The notes under the pieces were generated by a model that did not search any database, was not told the DNA's origin, and saw only the letters and a program-made list of their open reading frames with translations. A stretch of DNA of 64,000 nucleotides from Paenibacillus kribbensis (GTDB taxonomy: Bacteria > Bacillota > Bacilli > Paenibacillales > Paenibacillaceae), in contig NZ_CP020028.1 in the NCBI RefSeq assembly GCF_002240415.1, positions 1 to 64,000 on the forward strand. The letters run 5' to 3'. Positions 27,634-36,752 of the stretch are shown here, one piece after another; the first letter of the stretch is position 1, and each line of letters opens with the position of its first letter. The position numbers were made by a program, and so were the translations under genes.

Positions 27634-28593
27634 GTGAGTATAGAGAACAAATATAAAGCACTTGAACTGGAAAAGCCGGGCATCTACGAGCTGGAGGGAC
27701 TGGAGGTCGGGGTCACCTCCAATTGCAACTTCAAGTGTGATTATTGCTGCGCATATCAGCGAAACGACGGGCAATGCATCAGCAGCAAGGAGGTCATTGG
27801 TATTATTGATGACATTCCAACGTTAAAACGTGTGCGACTGTCCGGGGGTGAAGTGACCTTGAAGTATCAGGACTGTCTGGACATTGTGGCTCACTGTTCG
27901 AGCAAGGGAATCGCTACCCAGCTCAATACCAATGCCAGCTTGCTCAGTCCTGAACGGATTGAGAGACTGCGCGACGCAGGGCTTTCCAACATTCATATTT
28001 CCTTCAACTTCACGGACGCCGAAAAATATTCAGCCTATTATCATGTTCATCCTCGCATGTATGAGACAATCGTTCAAAATATCCGGTTGTGTACCGAAGC
28101 CAAGCTGGAAACAGTACTGGAGACTTTGCTGTTTGAGGAAACACAGAACAACATGCAAGCCATTAGTGAAATGGTATATGAACTCGGTGTACGCATCCAT
28201 GAAATCCAAAACAGCATCGTGATGGATCATACCAACTGGAACGCCATTTCCACCAAGGAGGCACTTGTCCGTTCCGTTCATGATCTAATTGCCCATAAAA
28301 AGGAAGATACCGTGCTGTATTTCACCTGCATGGACCGTTTTGCAGAAGCGCTGGGCTTTAAGGAGCAACCGGGCGTTTATTTTTCCAACTGTGTTGATGG
28401 TAAGAAGCAGCTTCATCTTCACGGGAACGGTGATATCCTGATCTGTGAGCTATGCCATCCTGTGGTCATCGGTAATATTTACAACGGAACGTCCTTAAAG
28501 GATATTTACACACATAGACCTAAGCCGCTTCAGGAGTTTCTCGACAAGCTGCCTTGTCCTGCATATGATGCGCTTTTCCCGAAAGGGATCTGA
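27634..28593 (+). CDS. radical SAM protein with Twitch/SPASM-like C-terminus
   Basis: 319 residues. Radical SAM cluster motif CNFKCDYC (Cys about 31, 35, 38), SAM-binding RLSGGEVTL, and a C-terminal cysteine group NCVDGKK..GDILICELCHP that looks like a binding site for one auxiliary cluster. Such enzymes modify peptides or small molecules. Start GTG 27634 after GGGAGG. No precursor peptide, transporter or other maturase is next to it, so the substrate is unknown. Confidence 0.8.
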   Translation: MSIENKYKALELEKPGIYELEGLEVGVTSNCNFKCDYCCAYQRNDGQCISSKEVIGIIDDIPTLKRVRLSGGEVTLKYQDCLDIVAHCSSKGIATQLNTNASLLSPERIERLRDAGLSNIHISFNFTDAEKYSAYYHVHPRMYETIVQNIRLCTEAKLETVLETLLFEETQNNMQAISEMVYELGVRIHEIQNSIVMDHTNWNAISTKEALVRSVHDLIAHKKEDTVLYFTCMDRFAEALGFKEQPGVYFSNCVDGKKQLHLHGNGDILICELCHPVVIGNIYNGTSLKDIYTHRPKPLQEFLDKLPCPAYDALFPKGI

Positions 28594-28603
28594 GAAAGGA
28601 AAG

Positions 28604-28732
28604 ATGTAAGTCATCGAGTCTGTGGGGTTCATACAGCTGACATTAATGATGATGTTCGGTACGTTCCTAGTGACGTTAATCGGATTAATCGTCACAATTG
28701 TTATTGCATTGAACCAAAACAAAAAGAAATAG
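28604..28732 (+). CDS. putative holin-like type I toxin (Hol_Tox/TxpA-like)
   Basis: Short hydrophobic ORF ending NQNKKK, with one membrane helix (MMMFGTFLVTLIGLIVTIVIAL). The expected ATG at 28604, after AAAGGAAAG, is followed at once by TAA; the first usable in-frame start is GTG 28622, giving 36 residues. Changing that TAA to GAA would restore a longer, well-placed start. Downstream lies the hairpin arrangement seen at such loci, including a possible antisense promoter. Family membership is by recognition of size, topology and the 3' region. Confidence 0.6.
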
Positions 28733-28761
28733 ATCGCCCCGTCCAAAGGTGAGATCTATTT
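28727..28761. terminator. inverted repeat at the end of the toxin ORF
   Basis: AAATAGATC and GATCTATTT, 17 bases apart, overlap the toxin stop codon. In TxpA/RatA-like systems such a repeat can end the antisense RNA transcribed from downstream. Confidence 0.45.
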
Positions 28762-28871
28762 CTCCGATCTAAACCACAGCCGACCGCCCTTAAAAGCGGC
28801 TGTTGCCAAAGAGTAGGGATGTTTACGCATCCTTGCTCTTTTTTTATTATATACTTCTTGGCTATATTTTA
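28740..28871 (-). ncRNA. possible antisense antitoxin RNA
   Basis: On the minus strand a possible promoter, TTGTAA (28895-28890), 18 bases, TAAAAT (28871-28866), faces the toxin gene; a TATAAT at 28851-28846 is an alternative. A transcript would overlap the 3' end of the toxin mRNA and could stop at the repeat at 28727-28761. The existence of this RNA is inferred from the layout known for RatA-type antitoxins. Confidence 0.4.
28810..28846 (+). terminator. terminator of the toxin mRNA
   Basis: GAGTAGGGATG pairs with CATCCTTGCTC (GU and one mismatch) and is followed by TTTTTTT. Confidence 0.75.
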
Positions 28872-29071
28872 TCACAGCTTTATCAGCATTTACAATGCGG
28901 AAAAGTGAAATGAGGCAACCATCTTAATTATAGATTCGAGGTCAACCAGCCCAACGAAGTCAGTTCTTCCTCTTCATATAACTCCATAAATCTATTATAA
29001 TATGGTTTAATGAAAGGGTTTACATGTCGTGAATATATACATGTTATCCTCTTACGAAAGAAGGAGTAGAT

Positions 29072-30046
29072 ATGAAATATAGAAATGTCGGCAACAGTGG
29101 TCTTAAGATTAGTGAAATCGGTCTGGGGAGTTGGTTAACGTACGGTACAGCCGCGGAGCAGGAAGCAGCTCATGCCTGTATTGCCAAAGCCGTTGAGCTT
29201 GGAATCAATTTCTTTGATACCGCGAATGCGTATAATCGGGGAGAAGGTGAAAAGGCTATGGGAGCCGCCTTGAAGCCTTATCGAAGAGAAAGCTATGTGC
29301 TTTCTACCAAGGTTTATTTTCCTATGGATTCCGGCCCTAATGACAGGGGACTGTCACGCAAGCACATTATGGAGCAATGTGAGGCGAGTCTGAAGCGCCT
29401 CGGCACGGATTATATCGACATTTACTTCTGTCATCGGTATGATCATAACACTCCTTTGGAAGAGACGCTGCGGGCGCTTGATGACCTTCAGGCCCAAGGC
29501 AAGATCCTGTACGCTGCGGTCAGTGAATGGAGTGCCGCCCAGCTCACAGATGCCTATGGCATTGGAAAAAGACTGAATCTGCGCCCGCTGATTGCCAATC
29601 AGCCGATCTATAACATGTTCGAGCGTTATATCGAACATGAGGTGCTCCCCGTATCCAGCCAGATGGGGATCGGGCAAATTGTATTTTCACCCTTGGCCCA
29701 AGGTATTCTCACGGGCAAATATAAACCGGGACAGCCCGTACCGACAGGCAGCCGCGGGGCTGATGCCTCCGTCAACCATGTCATCAGCAGCTACATGAAC
29801 GATGCTGTTCTGAATTGTGTCCAGGAGCTGGATAAGCTGGCGAAGGATCAGGGTATCAACCTGTCACAGCTTGCGCTTGCCTGGATTCTGAGAGAACCGG
29901 GGATTAGCGCAGCCCTGATCGGTGCCACCAAACCAGCACAAATCGAAGAAAATGTGAAAGCAGTTGAGGTGACGCTTCAGCCGGAGATTTGTGATGAAAT
30001 CGAACGGATTCTGAAGCAAGTAGAGGGATTTGAGCCTTTGCGTTAA
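29072..30046 (+). CDS. aldo/keto reductase (potassium-channel beta-subunit type)
   Basis: 324-residue TIM-barrel NADPH-dependent reductase. Catalytic tetrad recognisable: Asp and Tyr in FFDTANAYNRGEGE, Lys in VLSTKVYF, His in YFCHRYDH; NADPH site IGATKPAQIEENV. Closest in style to YccK/YghZ and Kv-beta AKRs that reduce aldehydes or methylglyoxal. Monocistronic, ending at a terminator. Confidence 0.9.
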   Translation: MKYRNVGNSGLKISEIGLGSWLTYGTAAEQEAAHACIAKAVELGINFFDTANAYNRGEGEKAMGAALKPYRRESYVLSTKVYFPMDSGPNDRGLSRKHIMEQCEASLKRLGTDYIDIYFCHRYDHNTPLEETLRALDDLQAQGKILYAAVSEWSAAQLTDAYGIGKRLNLRPLIANQPIYNMFERYIEHEVLPVSSQMGIGQIVFSPLAQGILTGKYKPGQPVPTGSRGADASVNHVISSYMNDAVLNCVQELDKLAKDQGINLSQLALAWILREPGISAALIGATKPAQIEENVKAVEVTLQPEICDEIERILKQVEGFEPLR

Positions 30047-30056
30047 GTGTGTCAAC

Positions 30057-30102
30057 CCAAAACCCCGCTTTTCCTGTCTGTGACAGAGAAGGGCGGGTTT
30101 TT
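30057..30102 (+). terminator. terminator after aldo/keto reductase
   Basis: CCCGC..CTGTC pairs with GACAG..GCGGG and is followed by TTTTTTT. Confidence 0.75.
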
Positions 30103-30304
30103 TTAACTTGCTTCAAGCATAGCGTAAATCCCCGAGGCTAAGTTATTTTATTGTACATGCAGGAACGAAAATGCTCAAATATTTGGAAAAAGGATAATCC
30201 TATGTGTGACTTAACTTGATATTGCGATAATCTGCTCTTAATAGTTGAGGTTTATAGTTGGTTTATATCCACTATCTCATACATTTTAAAGGATGGATGC
30301 ATCG

Positions 30305-30934
30305 ATGGGAATTCACACGTATTTTCGATCGCTTAACGAGCTGGAAAGAATTATTCGTTGTCCAGGCAAGTTTAAATTTGAAGAACACAGCGTATCTGCT
30401 CATTCATGGAAAGTGGTGCAGTATGCCAAAACGTTGGCTGATATTGAAGAGAGAAATGGTGTAAGCATTGACTGGAAAAAGCTTTACGAGATCACAAGCA
30501 GTCACGATTACGGGGAGATTTTTATTGGAGACATTAAAACGCCTGTTAAGCACTCCTCCAAGGAACTTCGGTTATTAATCCAGCAGGTCGAAGAAGGTAT
30601 GATCGAGTATTTTATTGAAGAGAACATTCCGGAGGATTTTAAAGCTATTTTTCGCAAACAGTTACGTGAAGGTAAAGATGATTCTGTAGAAGGTTTAATC
30701 CTTGAAGTTGCGGATAAGATGGATCAGGTGTACGAAGCGTTTGCTGAACTTCAGCGGGGAAATACTGAAAAAGAATTTATAGTGATGTATCGTAATGCAC
30801 TTGTAAAAATCAAAAATATTCAATTAAAATGCGTTGATTATTTTTTGGAAAATATCCTGCCGGATATGGTAAAGGAAGAAACACCTTCATCCATTGATAT
30901 TAAAAAGATTACGGAAGAAGCGCTAGCTCTTTAA
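30305..30934 (+). CDS. HD-domain protein, YfbR-like 5'-nucleotidase family
   Basis: 209 residues with the HD metal-binding pattern of YfbR/HDDC2: EEHSVSAHSWKVVQYAKTLA, SSHDYGEIFIGDIKTP and EVADKMDQVYEAFAE. YfbR removes phosphate from deoxynucleoside monophosphates. ATG 30305 is chosen because AAAGGATGG lies at the right distance; the ATG at 30293 has none. C-terminal 30 residues are specific to this protein. Single gene. Confidence 0.8.
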   Translation: MGIHTYFRSLNELERIIRCPGKFKFEEHSVSAHSWKVVQYAKTLADIEERNGVSIDWKKLYEITSSHDYGEIFIGDIKTPVKHSSKELRLLIQQVEEGMIEYFIEENIPEDFKAIFRKQLREGKDDSVEGLILEVADKMDQVYEAFAELQRGNTEKEFIVMYRNALVKIKNIQLKCVDYFLENILPDMVKEETPSSIDIKKITEEALAL

Positions 30935-31023
30935 TAGACTCTCTCTACTCAGAAGCCCCTGGCAGTGCTTCTGTTCATACATAATGATGTTCATTTCTGC
31001 TTGAAATGCAGTTACGAAAAAAG

Positions 31024-31061
31024 AACAATAAGGGACAGTGATTGAACTGTTCTTATTGCTC
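31024..31061. terminator. convergent terminator, HD gene / Rieske gene
   Basis: CAATAAG..ACAGT pairs with ACTGT..CTTATTG. A second small hairpin, CAGAAGC/GCTTCTG, lies at 30951-30977. Confidence 0.55.
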
Positions 31062-31077
31062 TCTTGGGTTGATGGTG

Positions 31078-32616
31078 CTATTCGAATTCAACTTTGCCAA
31101 GCGATTTTTTGGTTGGTCCTTCGATTACTTCGCCTTGATAGGAATAGCGGGAGCCATGGCACGGGCAATCCCATGTTCTTTCCGCCTCGTTCCACTCGAC
31201 TTCGCAGCCCATATGGGTGCAAGTTGTGTCCACTAGGTGCAATGCTCCTTGCAGGTCTCGGTAAGCTCCCGCCCTTTTGCCATTCACCTGGACGACCGCT
31301 CCTTCGTCGTGCTGTAGTTCTTCGGCTTTTTTGTGGATCATTTCCAACTTCCCAGCAATCAAGTGTTTAGCCACATTCGCATTTTGAGTCACAAATGTTT
31401 TAATGTCAGGGTCCGCATGAAACCTTGCAGGTGAGAAAAGATCCTGGTACGGGCTTCCCTCTCCGGTAATCAGTTTCGTATTTAATAAAGCCGCTGCGAC
31501 ACTTGTGGTCATCCCCCATTTTTTATAACCCGTAGCAACAAGGATGTTAGGGATAGTGGATACTTCCTGCCCGATATAGGGGAGCTTGTCTAGCGTATAC
31601 AAGTCTTGGGCTGACCAGCGATACATGATTTCCTTTAATCCAAATGTTTGCTCTGCGAACTTTTCTAAAGCTTCATAGTACTGGAAGGTGCAGATTCCTT
31701 GGCCCGTTTTGTGGCCTTCTCCACCGACAAGGACCATCGGTTCTCCGTTTATCAATACCGAGCGGAGCGAACGTTTTGGGGTTTCCGCACTTAGGTACAT
31801 ACCACCCGGATAGATCTTATCGCTCTTGACCGCTAGTACATAAGAACGTTCGGCATACAATCGCGCAAAATAAAGACCGTTTAAATCATTGAATGGAAAA
31901 TGCGAGGAGGATACGACATGGTTGCACGTGATTTTCTTTCCGTCATTGGTTTTAACGATGGCAGGGCTTCCTTTTTCCACACCTGTAACGGTGGTTTGCT
32001 CATAAATTTTCCCGCCCTGACGAATGACTTGATTTGCCAAATACCTTAAGAAAGGAACCGGATTAAACTGGGCCTGGTTTTTCATCATAATAGCTGCTTT
32101 AGTTGAAAACGGCAGAGGCGTTTGCTCGACATAACTTCCCGGGATGCCCAATTCTTCGTAGGCTTTATATTCGGCGGCGATTTTCTCCACATACGTATCT
32201 GTACATGTATAAACGTAGGCATCTTCTTCTGTAAATTGACAATCGATATTGTATTCCTCTACCGTTTGTTTAATGAATTGAAGAGCATCGTGGTTGGCTT
32301 CGTAATAGAGCCGGGTTTGCTCTTTGCCAAAATGTGAAAGAAACTCGCCGTAGATCAAATCATGCTGCGCGGTTATTTTGGCGGTAGTATGGCCCGTTGT
32401 TCCATGAAGCATCCGCCCTGCGTCGATGACTGCGACGTTTAGTCCTTTTTTAGAAAGTAAATAAGCAGTGGTAATTCCGGTAATCCCCGCACCTATAATG
32501 GCAACATCCACCTGAATATCCCCACTAAGCTTGGGAAAACTGGGGATGTCAGTTGAAGCTAACCAATACGACTCTGGAAATTGCGGAAATTTTGTATGAG
32601 ATTCATTATGCATCAT
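31078..32616 (-). CDS. FAD-dependent oxidoreductase with C-terminal Rieske domain (YhfW-like)
   Basis: 512 residues. N-terminal DAO-type FAD domain starts with VDVAIIGAGITGITTAYLLSKKG and has GHTTAKITAQHD and ATGYKKWGMTTSVAAALL. The C-terminus is a Rieske [2Fe-2S] domain with both ligand pairs: CTHMGC and CPCHGSRY. This is the architecture of B. subtilis YhfW. The substrate is unknown; the Rieske centre probably passes electrons to or from FAD. Start at 32616, with a second Met directly after. Confidence 0.9.
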   Translation of the reverse strand: MMHNESHTKFPQFPESYWLASTDIPSFPKLSGDIQVDVAIIGAGITGITTAYLLSKKGLNVAVIDAGRMLHGTTGHTTAKITAQHDLIYGEFLSHFGKEQTRLYYEANHDALQFIKQTVEEYNIDCQFTEEDAYVYTCTDTYVEKIAAEYKAYEELGIPGSYVEQTPLPFSTKAAIMMKNQAQFNPVPFLRYLANQVIRQGGKIYEQTTVTGVEKGSPAIVKTNDGKKITCNHVVSSSHFPFNDLNGLYFARLYAERSYVLAVKSDKIYPGGMYLSAETPKRSLRSVLINGEPMVLVGGEGHKTGQGICTFQYYEALEKFAEQTFGLKEIMYRWSAQDLYTLDKLPYIGQEVSTIPNILVATGYKKWGMTTSVAAALLNTKLITGEGSPYQDLFSPARFHADPDIKTFVTQNANVAKHLIAGKLEMIHKKAEELQHDEGAVVQVNGKRAGAYRDLQGALHLVDTTCTHMGCEVEWNEAERTWDCPCHGSRYSYQGEVIEGPTKKSLGKVEFE

Positions 32617-32901
32617 TTTTACAACCGACCCCTTTGATTACACTTTATGTGTATTGTTGCCATTTCAGGATTTTATATTCGCTAACCGACTCTCTTTATG
32701 ATAAATTGGCCTGTACCTTCCAGGCTTTTTTAGCGTTGGCTTCCATTCCTGAAAATCAAAAATTCACCTGAATAATTTGATAAAGAGCGTGCAACGAGGC
32801 AACTTGACTTCAAGTTAACTTTAAGTAGTAACATATTGGATGTAACGTGATGGTGATTAGAAAGGCCGAAGACTATTCTTTCAATATAGGAGTGATGGAA
32901 G

Positions 32902-33888
32902 TTGAAAAAGAAACAACTGGGTAGAAGTGACCTTCAAGTATCTGCGCTGGGTCTGGGCTGCATGGGAATGTCCGAATATTACGGTGAGCTGAATGATCAG
33001 GAGTCGATCAGAACGCTGCATCGTGCGCTGGAGCTGGGGATCAACTTCTGGGATACAGCGGATATCTACGGTGTGGGGAAAAATGAAAAACTGATCAGTC
33101 AAGTCCTGCAGAGCCACCGGGATGAGGTGGTATTGGCTACCAAATTCTCCATTATGCGCGGAGAGGATGGGGCATTTCTGGGTGTCAGCGGCCGTCCTGA
33201 ATATGTAAAACAGGCATGTGACCGCAGCCTGCAAAGACTGGGCGTAGATGTCATTGATTTGTACTACCAGCACCGTGTCGATCCGAATGTACCTATCGAG
33301 GAAACGGTTGGCGCGATGAGTGACTTGGTTCAGGCAGGAAAGGTCCGCTATTTGGGGCTGTCCGAGGCTTCTCCTGCACTCATTCGGCGTGCTCACAAGG
33401 TTCACCCGATCACGGCCCTGCAAACGGAATACTCCTTATGGAGCCGGGAAGCGGAAGATGAGGTTATACCCGCTTGCAAGGAACTGGGAATTGAATTTGT
33501 GGCGTACAGTCCGCTGGGACGCGGCTTTTTGAGCGGGCAAATTCAGAGGTTTGAAGATTTTGCAGAAGATGATTTCCGTCGCACCGTGCCACGCTTTCAG
33601 CCTGAGAATTTCCAGAAGAATCTCGATCTCGTGCAGCATATTAAGGATCTCGCTGCTCAAAAAGGGGTCAAGCCCTCTCAACTGGCCTTGGCATGGCTGC
33701 TTGCACAAGAGGGAATTGTACCGATTCCAGGCACCAAGCGGGTAGCTTATCTGGAAGAAAACGCAGGGGCAGTCGATATCGCTTTATCTACGGAGGAAAT
33801 GGAAAATATTAATGCGATCATTCCCAAGGGAATGGCGGCCGGGCTTCGTTATGCGGCAGAGCGCATGCCGAATTGGCAAGCCGAATAA
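32902..33888 (+). CDS. aldo/keto reductase (AKR13/YakC-like)
   Basis: 328 residues. [16 protein letters not shown] carries the catalytic Asp and Tyr, LATKFSIM the Lys, YYQHRVDP the His. [13 protein letters not shown] at the N-terminus and [17 protein letters not shown] at the NADPH site are typical of the YakC/AKR13 type acting on aldehydes. Start is TTG 32902, with AGGAGTG upstream at suitable distance. Not close to the other AKR at 29072. Confidence 0.9.
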   Translation: MKKKQLGRSDLQVSALGLGCMGMSEYYGELNDQESIRTLHRALELGINFWDTADIYGVGKNEKLISQVLQSHRDEVVLATKFSIMRGEDGAFLGVSGRPEYVKQACDRSLQRLGVDVIDLYYQHRVDPNVPIEETVGAMSDLVQAGKVRYLGLSEASPALIRRAHKVHPITALQTEYSLWSREAEDEVIPACKELGIEFVAYSPLGRGFLSGQIQRFEDFAEDDFRRTVPRFQPENFQKNLDLVQHIKDLAAQKGVKPSQLALAWLLAQEGIVPIPGTKRVAYLEENAGAVDIALSTEEMENINAIIPKGMAAGLRYAAERMPNWQAE

Positions 33889-33908
33889 TTCCAGCATTAT
33901 AACCCGAG

Positions 33909-33947
33909 AAGCCGTCCTTAACGCGGATCGGCGCGAAAGGGCGGCTT
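33909..33947. terminator. convergent hairpin between AKR gene and satP
   Basis: AAGCCGTCCTT pairs with AAGGGCGGCTT (one GU pair), with an inner CGCG/CGCG stem. Confidence 0.5.
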
Positions 33948-33967
33948 TGCGGGGCTTACATATACAG

Positions 33968-34591
33968 CTAAGGGCGTGGCTTGAAAATACCGAAGGGACG
34001 CCCTACAGGCAGGAACGTACGGCCAAAATGCGCATTCAGAACTGCGGCTCCTGTACCATACAGTGAGAGCAAAGCAATGCCCATTTCTGCATAAGCTGCA
34101 AGGGTATGGAACACCTCTGGAGCAACGCCGAATGCATCAAAGCTAAGACCCAGGAACAGGAAATCAATCAGGACAAAGATAAAGAACAGGACCTTATGCG
34201 TCTCCATCGCTCCAATGGTCATGAACAGCGTAAAGATAAGGTAACCCGCAAAGGCAAAACCAAGCTGCTTGCCATCTACAGCGGACGCCAGCTCTGGACC
34301 GAATACGCCCATTTTAATCATCCAGCTACCTGCTACGGCGAACCAGAAGAAGGCATAAGCACCAAACGCCGTCATTCCAAAGGTGTTGTTATGCTTTGCA
34401 TCCTGAATGCAGGCAAACAGTTGTGCGAAGGCACCGAGGAAAATAGCCCAGGGGATGATAAAGCTCAAGCCCTCAGTGAGGCCGAGCTTTTGAGACGAAG
34501 CCACAAGCGTGACAATAGCCAAGCCAAACAGACCGATCGCACTCGGATCGGCCGTTATGATTTTTACGTTGGAATGAGATTCGTTTTGCAT
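33968..34591 (-). CDS. satP: GPR1/FUN34/YaaH family acetate/succinate permease
   Basis: 207 residues with six hydrophobic segments. The N-terminal family box appears as ADPSAIGLFGLAIVTL, a variant of the NPAPLGL motif, and FGAYAFFWFAVAGSWM is typical. The family imports acetate or succinate with protons in the cytoplasmic membrane. ATG 34591 (MQNESHSN) is preferred over TTG 34621; GGAGG is somewhat far upstream (13 bases). Confidence 0.85.
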   Translation of the reverse strand: MQNESHSNVKIITADPSAIGLFGLAIVTLVASSQKLGLTEGLSFIIPWAIFLGAFAQLFACIQDAKHNNTFGMTAFGAYAFFWFAVAGSWMIKMGVFGPELASAVDGKQLGFAFAGYLIFTLFMTIGAMETHKVLFFIFVLIDFLFLGLSFDAFGVAPEVFHTLAAYAEMGIALLSLYGTGAAVLNAHFGRTFLPVGRPFGIFKPRP

Positions 34592-34702
34592 AAAAAAATA
34601 CAAGCCTCCAATAATGTTCAAATACGCGTCAATCTGCCGATGCCAGAATCACACTGACATATTGTAACGGAAATGGACGTACTCGCATAGTACATAATTC
34701 TC

Positions 34703-35866
34703 TTATCGATTGCGGTTACCTGTATTGACGTTGTTGCGTCCACCCTCGATGCTGATCGGTTTACCCGAAGTATCTGTGATGTTATCCCTAATTTCATTGG
34801 AGTTGGAATTGGTCACACGTATTCCTATACTGGAGAACTTGGAGTGCGTGGTCATCTCGTTGCTAATAATTTTGTTGTTGTTTGCATTGGAAAGGCGGAT
34901 GACCGCATCAGGCTTAAGCGAAGAATTGGTTTGGAAAAACTCATTGTCTGTGAAGGTATTGCCGTCTGATTCGACCAGTAAACCTTGCAGGGATGCATTC
35001 TTTACTGTGTTTTTGTATATATTATTGTCTGTTGCGCCAGTTAGTACAAAGATTCCCCGCGGATAATTTTCAATTACATTATTGTTTACGGTATTATGGG
35101 CTCCATTGTTAGGGATACGAATGCCTGCATAACCGTCAGATTGGTGAGCCTTGTTGAAAATTTGGTTTCCGGTGACCGTTGTATAGGTTGCGCGTGACAG
35201 ATTGATTCCACTGCCGCCACCGGAATTGGTAATCTGGTTATTCGTAATTTTGACGTTTCGGAACTCGCCTGCCGGAAAGCTCTCGTGCCCGGTGGCAATG
35301 GCATGTCCGTTATTTCGGTCAAAGCGGCTGTTCGTAATCTCGGAATCTCTCGTTCTGCGAAGCAACGCGCCGATGGTGGTGTCGCGAACCTCCACGCGAT
35401 CCAGCGTAAGGTGGGAGACAGCCACATCTATCAGAATACCGCCTACCTGACTTTCGCCACGGGCTTCACGGTTCGTACGGTCTGCGTCAATGGTGAGATT
35501 GGATAGCTTCACGTCTAGCCGTTCAGAATTGTTTCGTAAAATCGGATTCCCAATGACATATTGGCTTTTAGAGCCTGTCTTTTTGAAAATGGTTTTGCCC
35601 ATCCCGTCACCGTTCAGACGAACCCCGGTATATAAACGAATAGATTCGTCAACCAAATATGTGCCTTTGGGGAAATAAACCGTCCCCTCCATTCCCCGGT
35701 CATAAAAATACTTCAACGCATTCTGAATTTCCCTGGACTGTGAGGAGTTCGAGTTGGCTTTAACTCCAAAATCCGTAGCATTAATGACATTGTCGGCCGC
35801 CTGGGCCACACGAATATCACCGGTAGGACTTTGGATAACGAATGTAATGATGGCTGCGAGCAGCAA
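34703..35866 (-). CDS. secreted right-handed beta-helix protein (pectate lyase superfamily)
   Basis: About 387 residues. A hydrophobic segment ending in VAQA/AD suggests a signal peptide cut near residue 23. FGVKANSNSSQSREIQNALKYF and GTVYFPKGTYLV are the usual start of pectate-lyase-3 type helices, followed by many N-rich turns (NNKI, NSNEIRDN, TVNNNVI). Probably a polysaccharide lyase or hydrolase. No catalytic residues can be assigned. The start is odd: TTG 35866 gives a signal without basic residues, while the upstream frame (FHRKIRLC) has the basic residues but begins right after a TAA. Confidence 0.75.
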   Translation of the reverse strand: MLLAAIITFVIQSPTGDIRVAQAADNVINATDFGVKANSNSSQSREIQNALKYFYDRGMEGTVYFPKGTYLVDESIRLYTGVRLNGDGMGKTIFKKTGSKSQYVIGNPILRNNSERLDVKLSNLTIDADRTNREARGESQVGGILIDVAVSHLTLDRVEVRDTTIGALLRRTRDSEITNSRFDRNNGHAIATGHESFPAGEFRNVKITNNQITNSGGGSGINLSRATYTTVTGNQIFNKAHQSDGYAGIRIPNNGAHNTVNNNVIENYPRGIFVLTGATDNNIYKNTVKNASLQGLLVESDGNTFTDNEFFQTNSSLKPDAVIRLSNANNNKIISNEMTTHSKFSSIGIRVTNSNSNEIRDNITDTSGKPISIEGGRNNVNTGNRNR

Positions 35867-36083
35867 GCAAAGCCTGATTTTCCGATGAAATTAGTTGAAG
35901 TAATTACAGAATTACCCTTTATATATTTTCGGACAAAATGGGTTTTATTTCAAGTATTTTCGTCGAATCTTTTTGGCAACGAAGTGTACTTGCGAAAAAG
36001 TTATACTTTCAGCTGGCTTTAATTTTCTTTTCAGCTTGACCGGGTACAATCAAGGCAATTTTCCTGGGGAGGATGTATAACTA

Positions 36084-36752
36084 ATGAAAACGAAAAAGAC
36101 CGTTTGGATTCCGGCCGTGATCGCAGTTGCGGTAGCAGCTTTGCTCGTCCTCTACTATTACTACATGTCTTCGGTTTCCGGTGGCGGACCTGGACCTCGA
36201 CCGCCAGAAGGCGGCGTAGGCAACGTGCCTGCAGGGCAAATGAGCCGCCCTCCCGGAGGAGAGCGACATGGGGGCAACGGAGAAATATTCAAGACCTTAG
36301 GTACGATCTCTGTATTCGTTGGAGCGGCAGCTTTCTCCTGGTTCTGGTTTAAGAAGAAGTTGAGATCGCCATCGATGCTGGTGAGAAAGGCCGGGAAGCT
36401 GTTACACGCCATGCATAAACTGCTGGGCTGGGCGACCTTGATTCTTGTTGCCGTTCACGGGGTTTATTTTTTGGTGACCAAGCTTCAAGATAGTAAAACC
36501 TACACCGGGCTTGCTAGCTTTGCCATTCTATTGGCGATCGCCGGATATGGCTTCTTTATTAACAAGGTTCGCAACAAGTGGATGCGGACTGTGCATCGTT
36601 CGCTCGGACTGCTGTGGGTTCCTGTGCTGCTGCTGCATGCTGGCAGCTCCGTGATTATGGCGGTCATCGCTAGCATTGCAGTGGGGGTTCTTGTCTGGAT
36701 GCTGGAGAAAATAGCGGGGAGAACGCCAAAACCTGTCCCGGGAGACCGATAA
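36084..36752 (+). CDS. small membrane protein, ferric-reductase/cytochrome b-like
   Basis: 222 residues. One N-terminal membrane anchor, a Gly/Pro-rich extracytoplasmic linker (residues about 32-62), then four membrane helices. His pairs occur in LLHAMHKLLGW, VAVHGVYFL, RTVHRSLGLLW and VLLLHAGSS, spaced as for haem ligation in ferric-reductase-like or b-type cytochromes. GGGGAGG precedes the ATG. No partner flavoprotein gene is adjacent. Function inferred only from the His pattern. Confidence 0.65.
   Translation: MKTKKTVWIPAVIAVAVAALLVLYYYYMSSVSGGGPGPRPPEGGVGNVPAGQMSRPPGGERHGGNGEIFKTLGTISVFVGAAAFSWFWFKKKLRSPSMLVRKAGKLLHAMHKLLGWATLILVAVHGVYFLVTKLQDSKTYTGLASFAILLAIAGYGFFINKVRNKWMRTVHRSLGLLWVPVLLLHAGSSVIMAVIASIAVGVLVWMLEKIAGRTPKPVPGDR

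Noticed and set aside
34703..35866. Tandem DNA repeat or CRISPR in the beta-helix gene
   Set aside because: The N-rich turns recur at protein level only; the DNA units differ in length and sequence.
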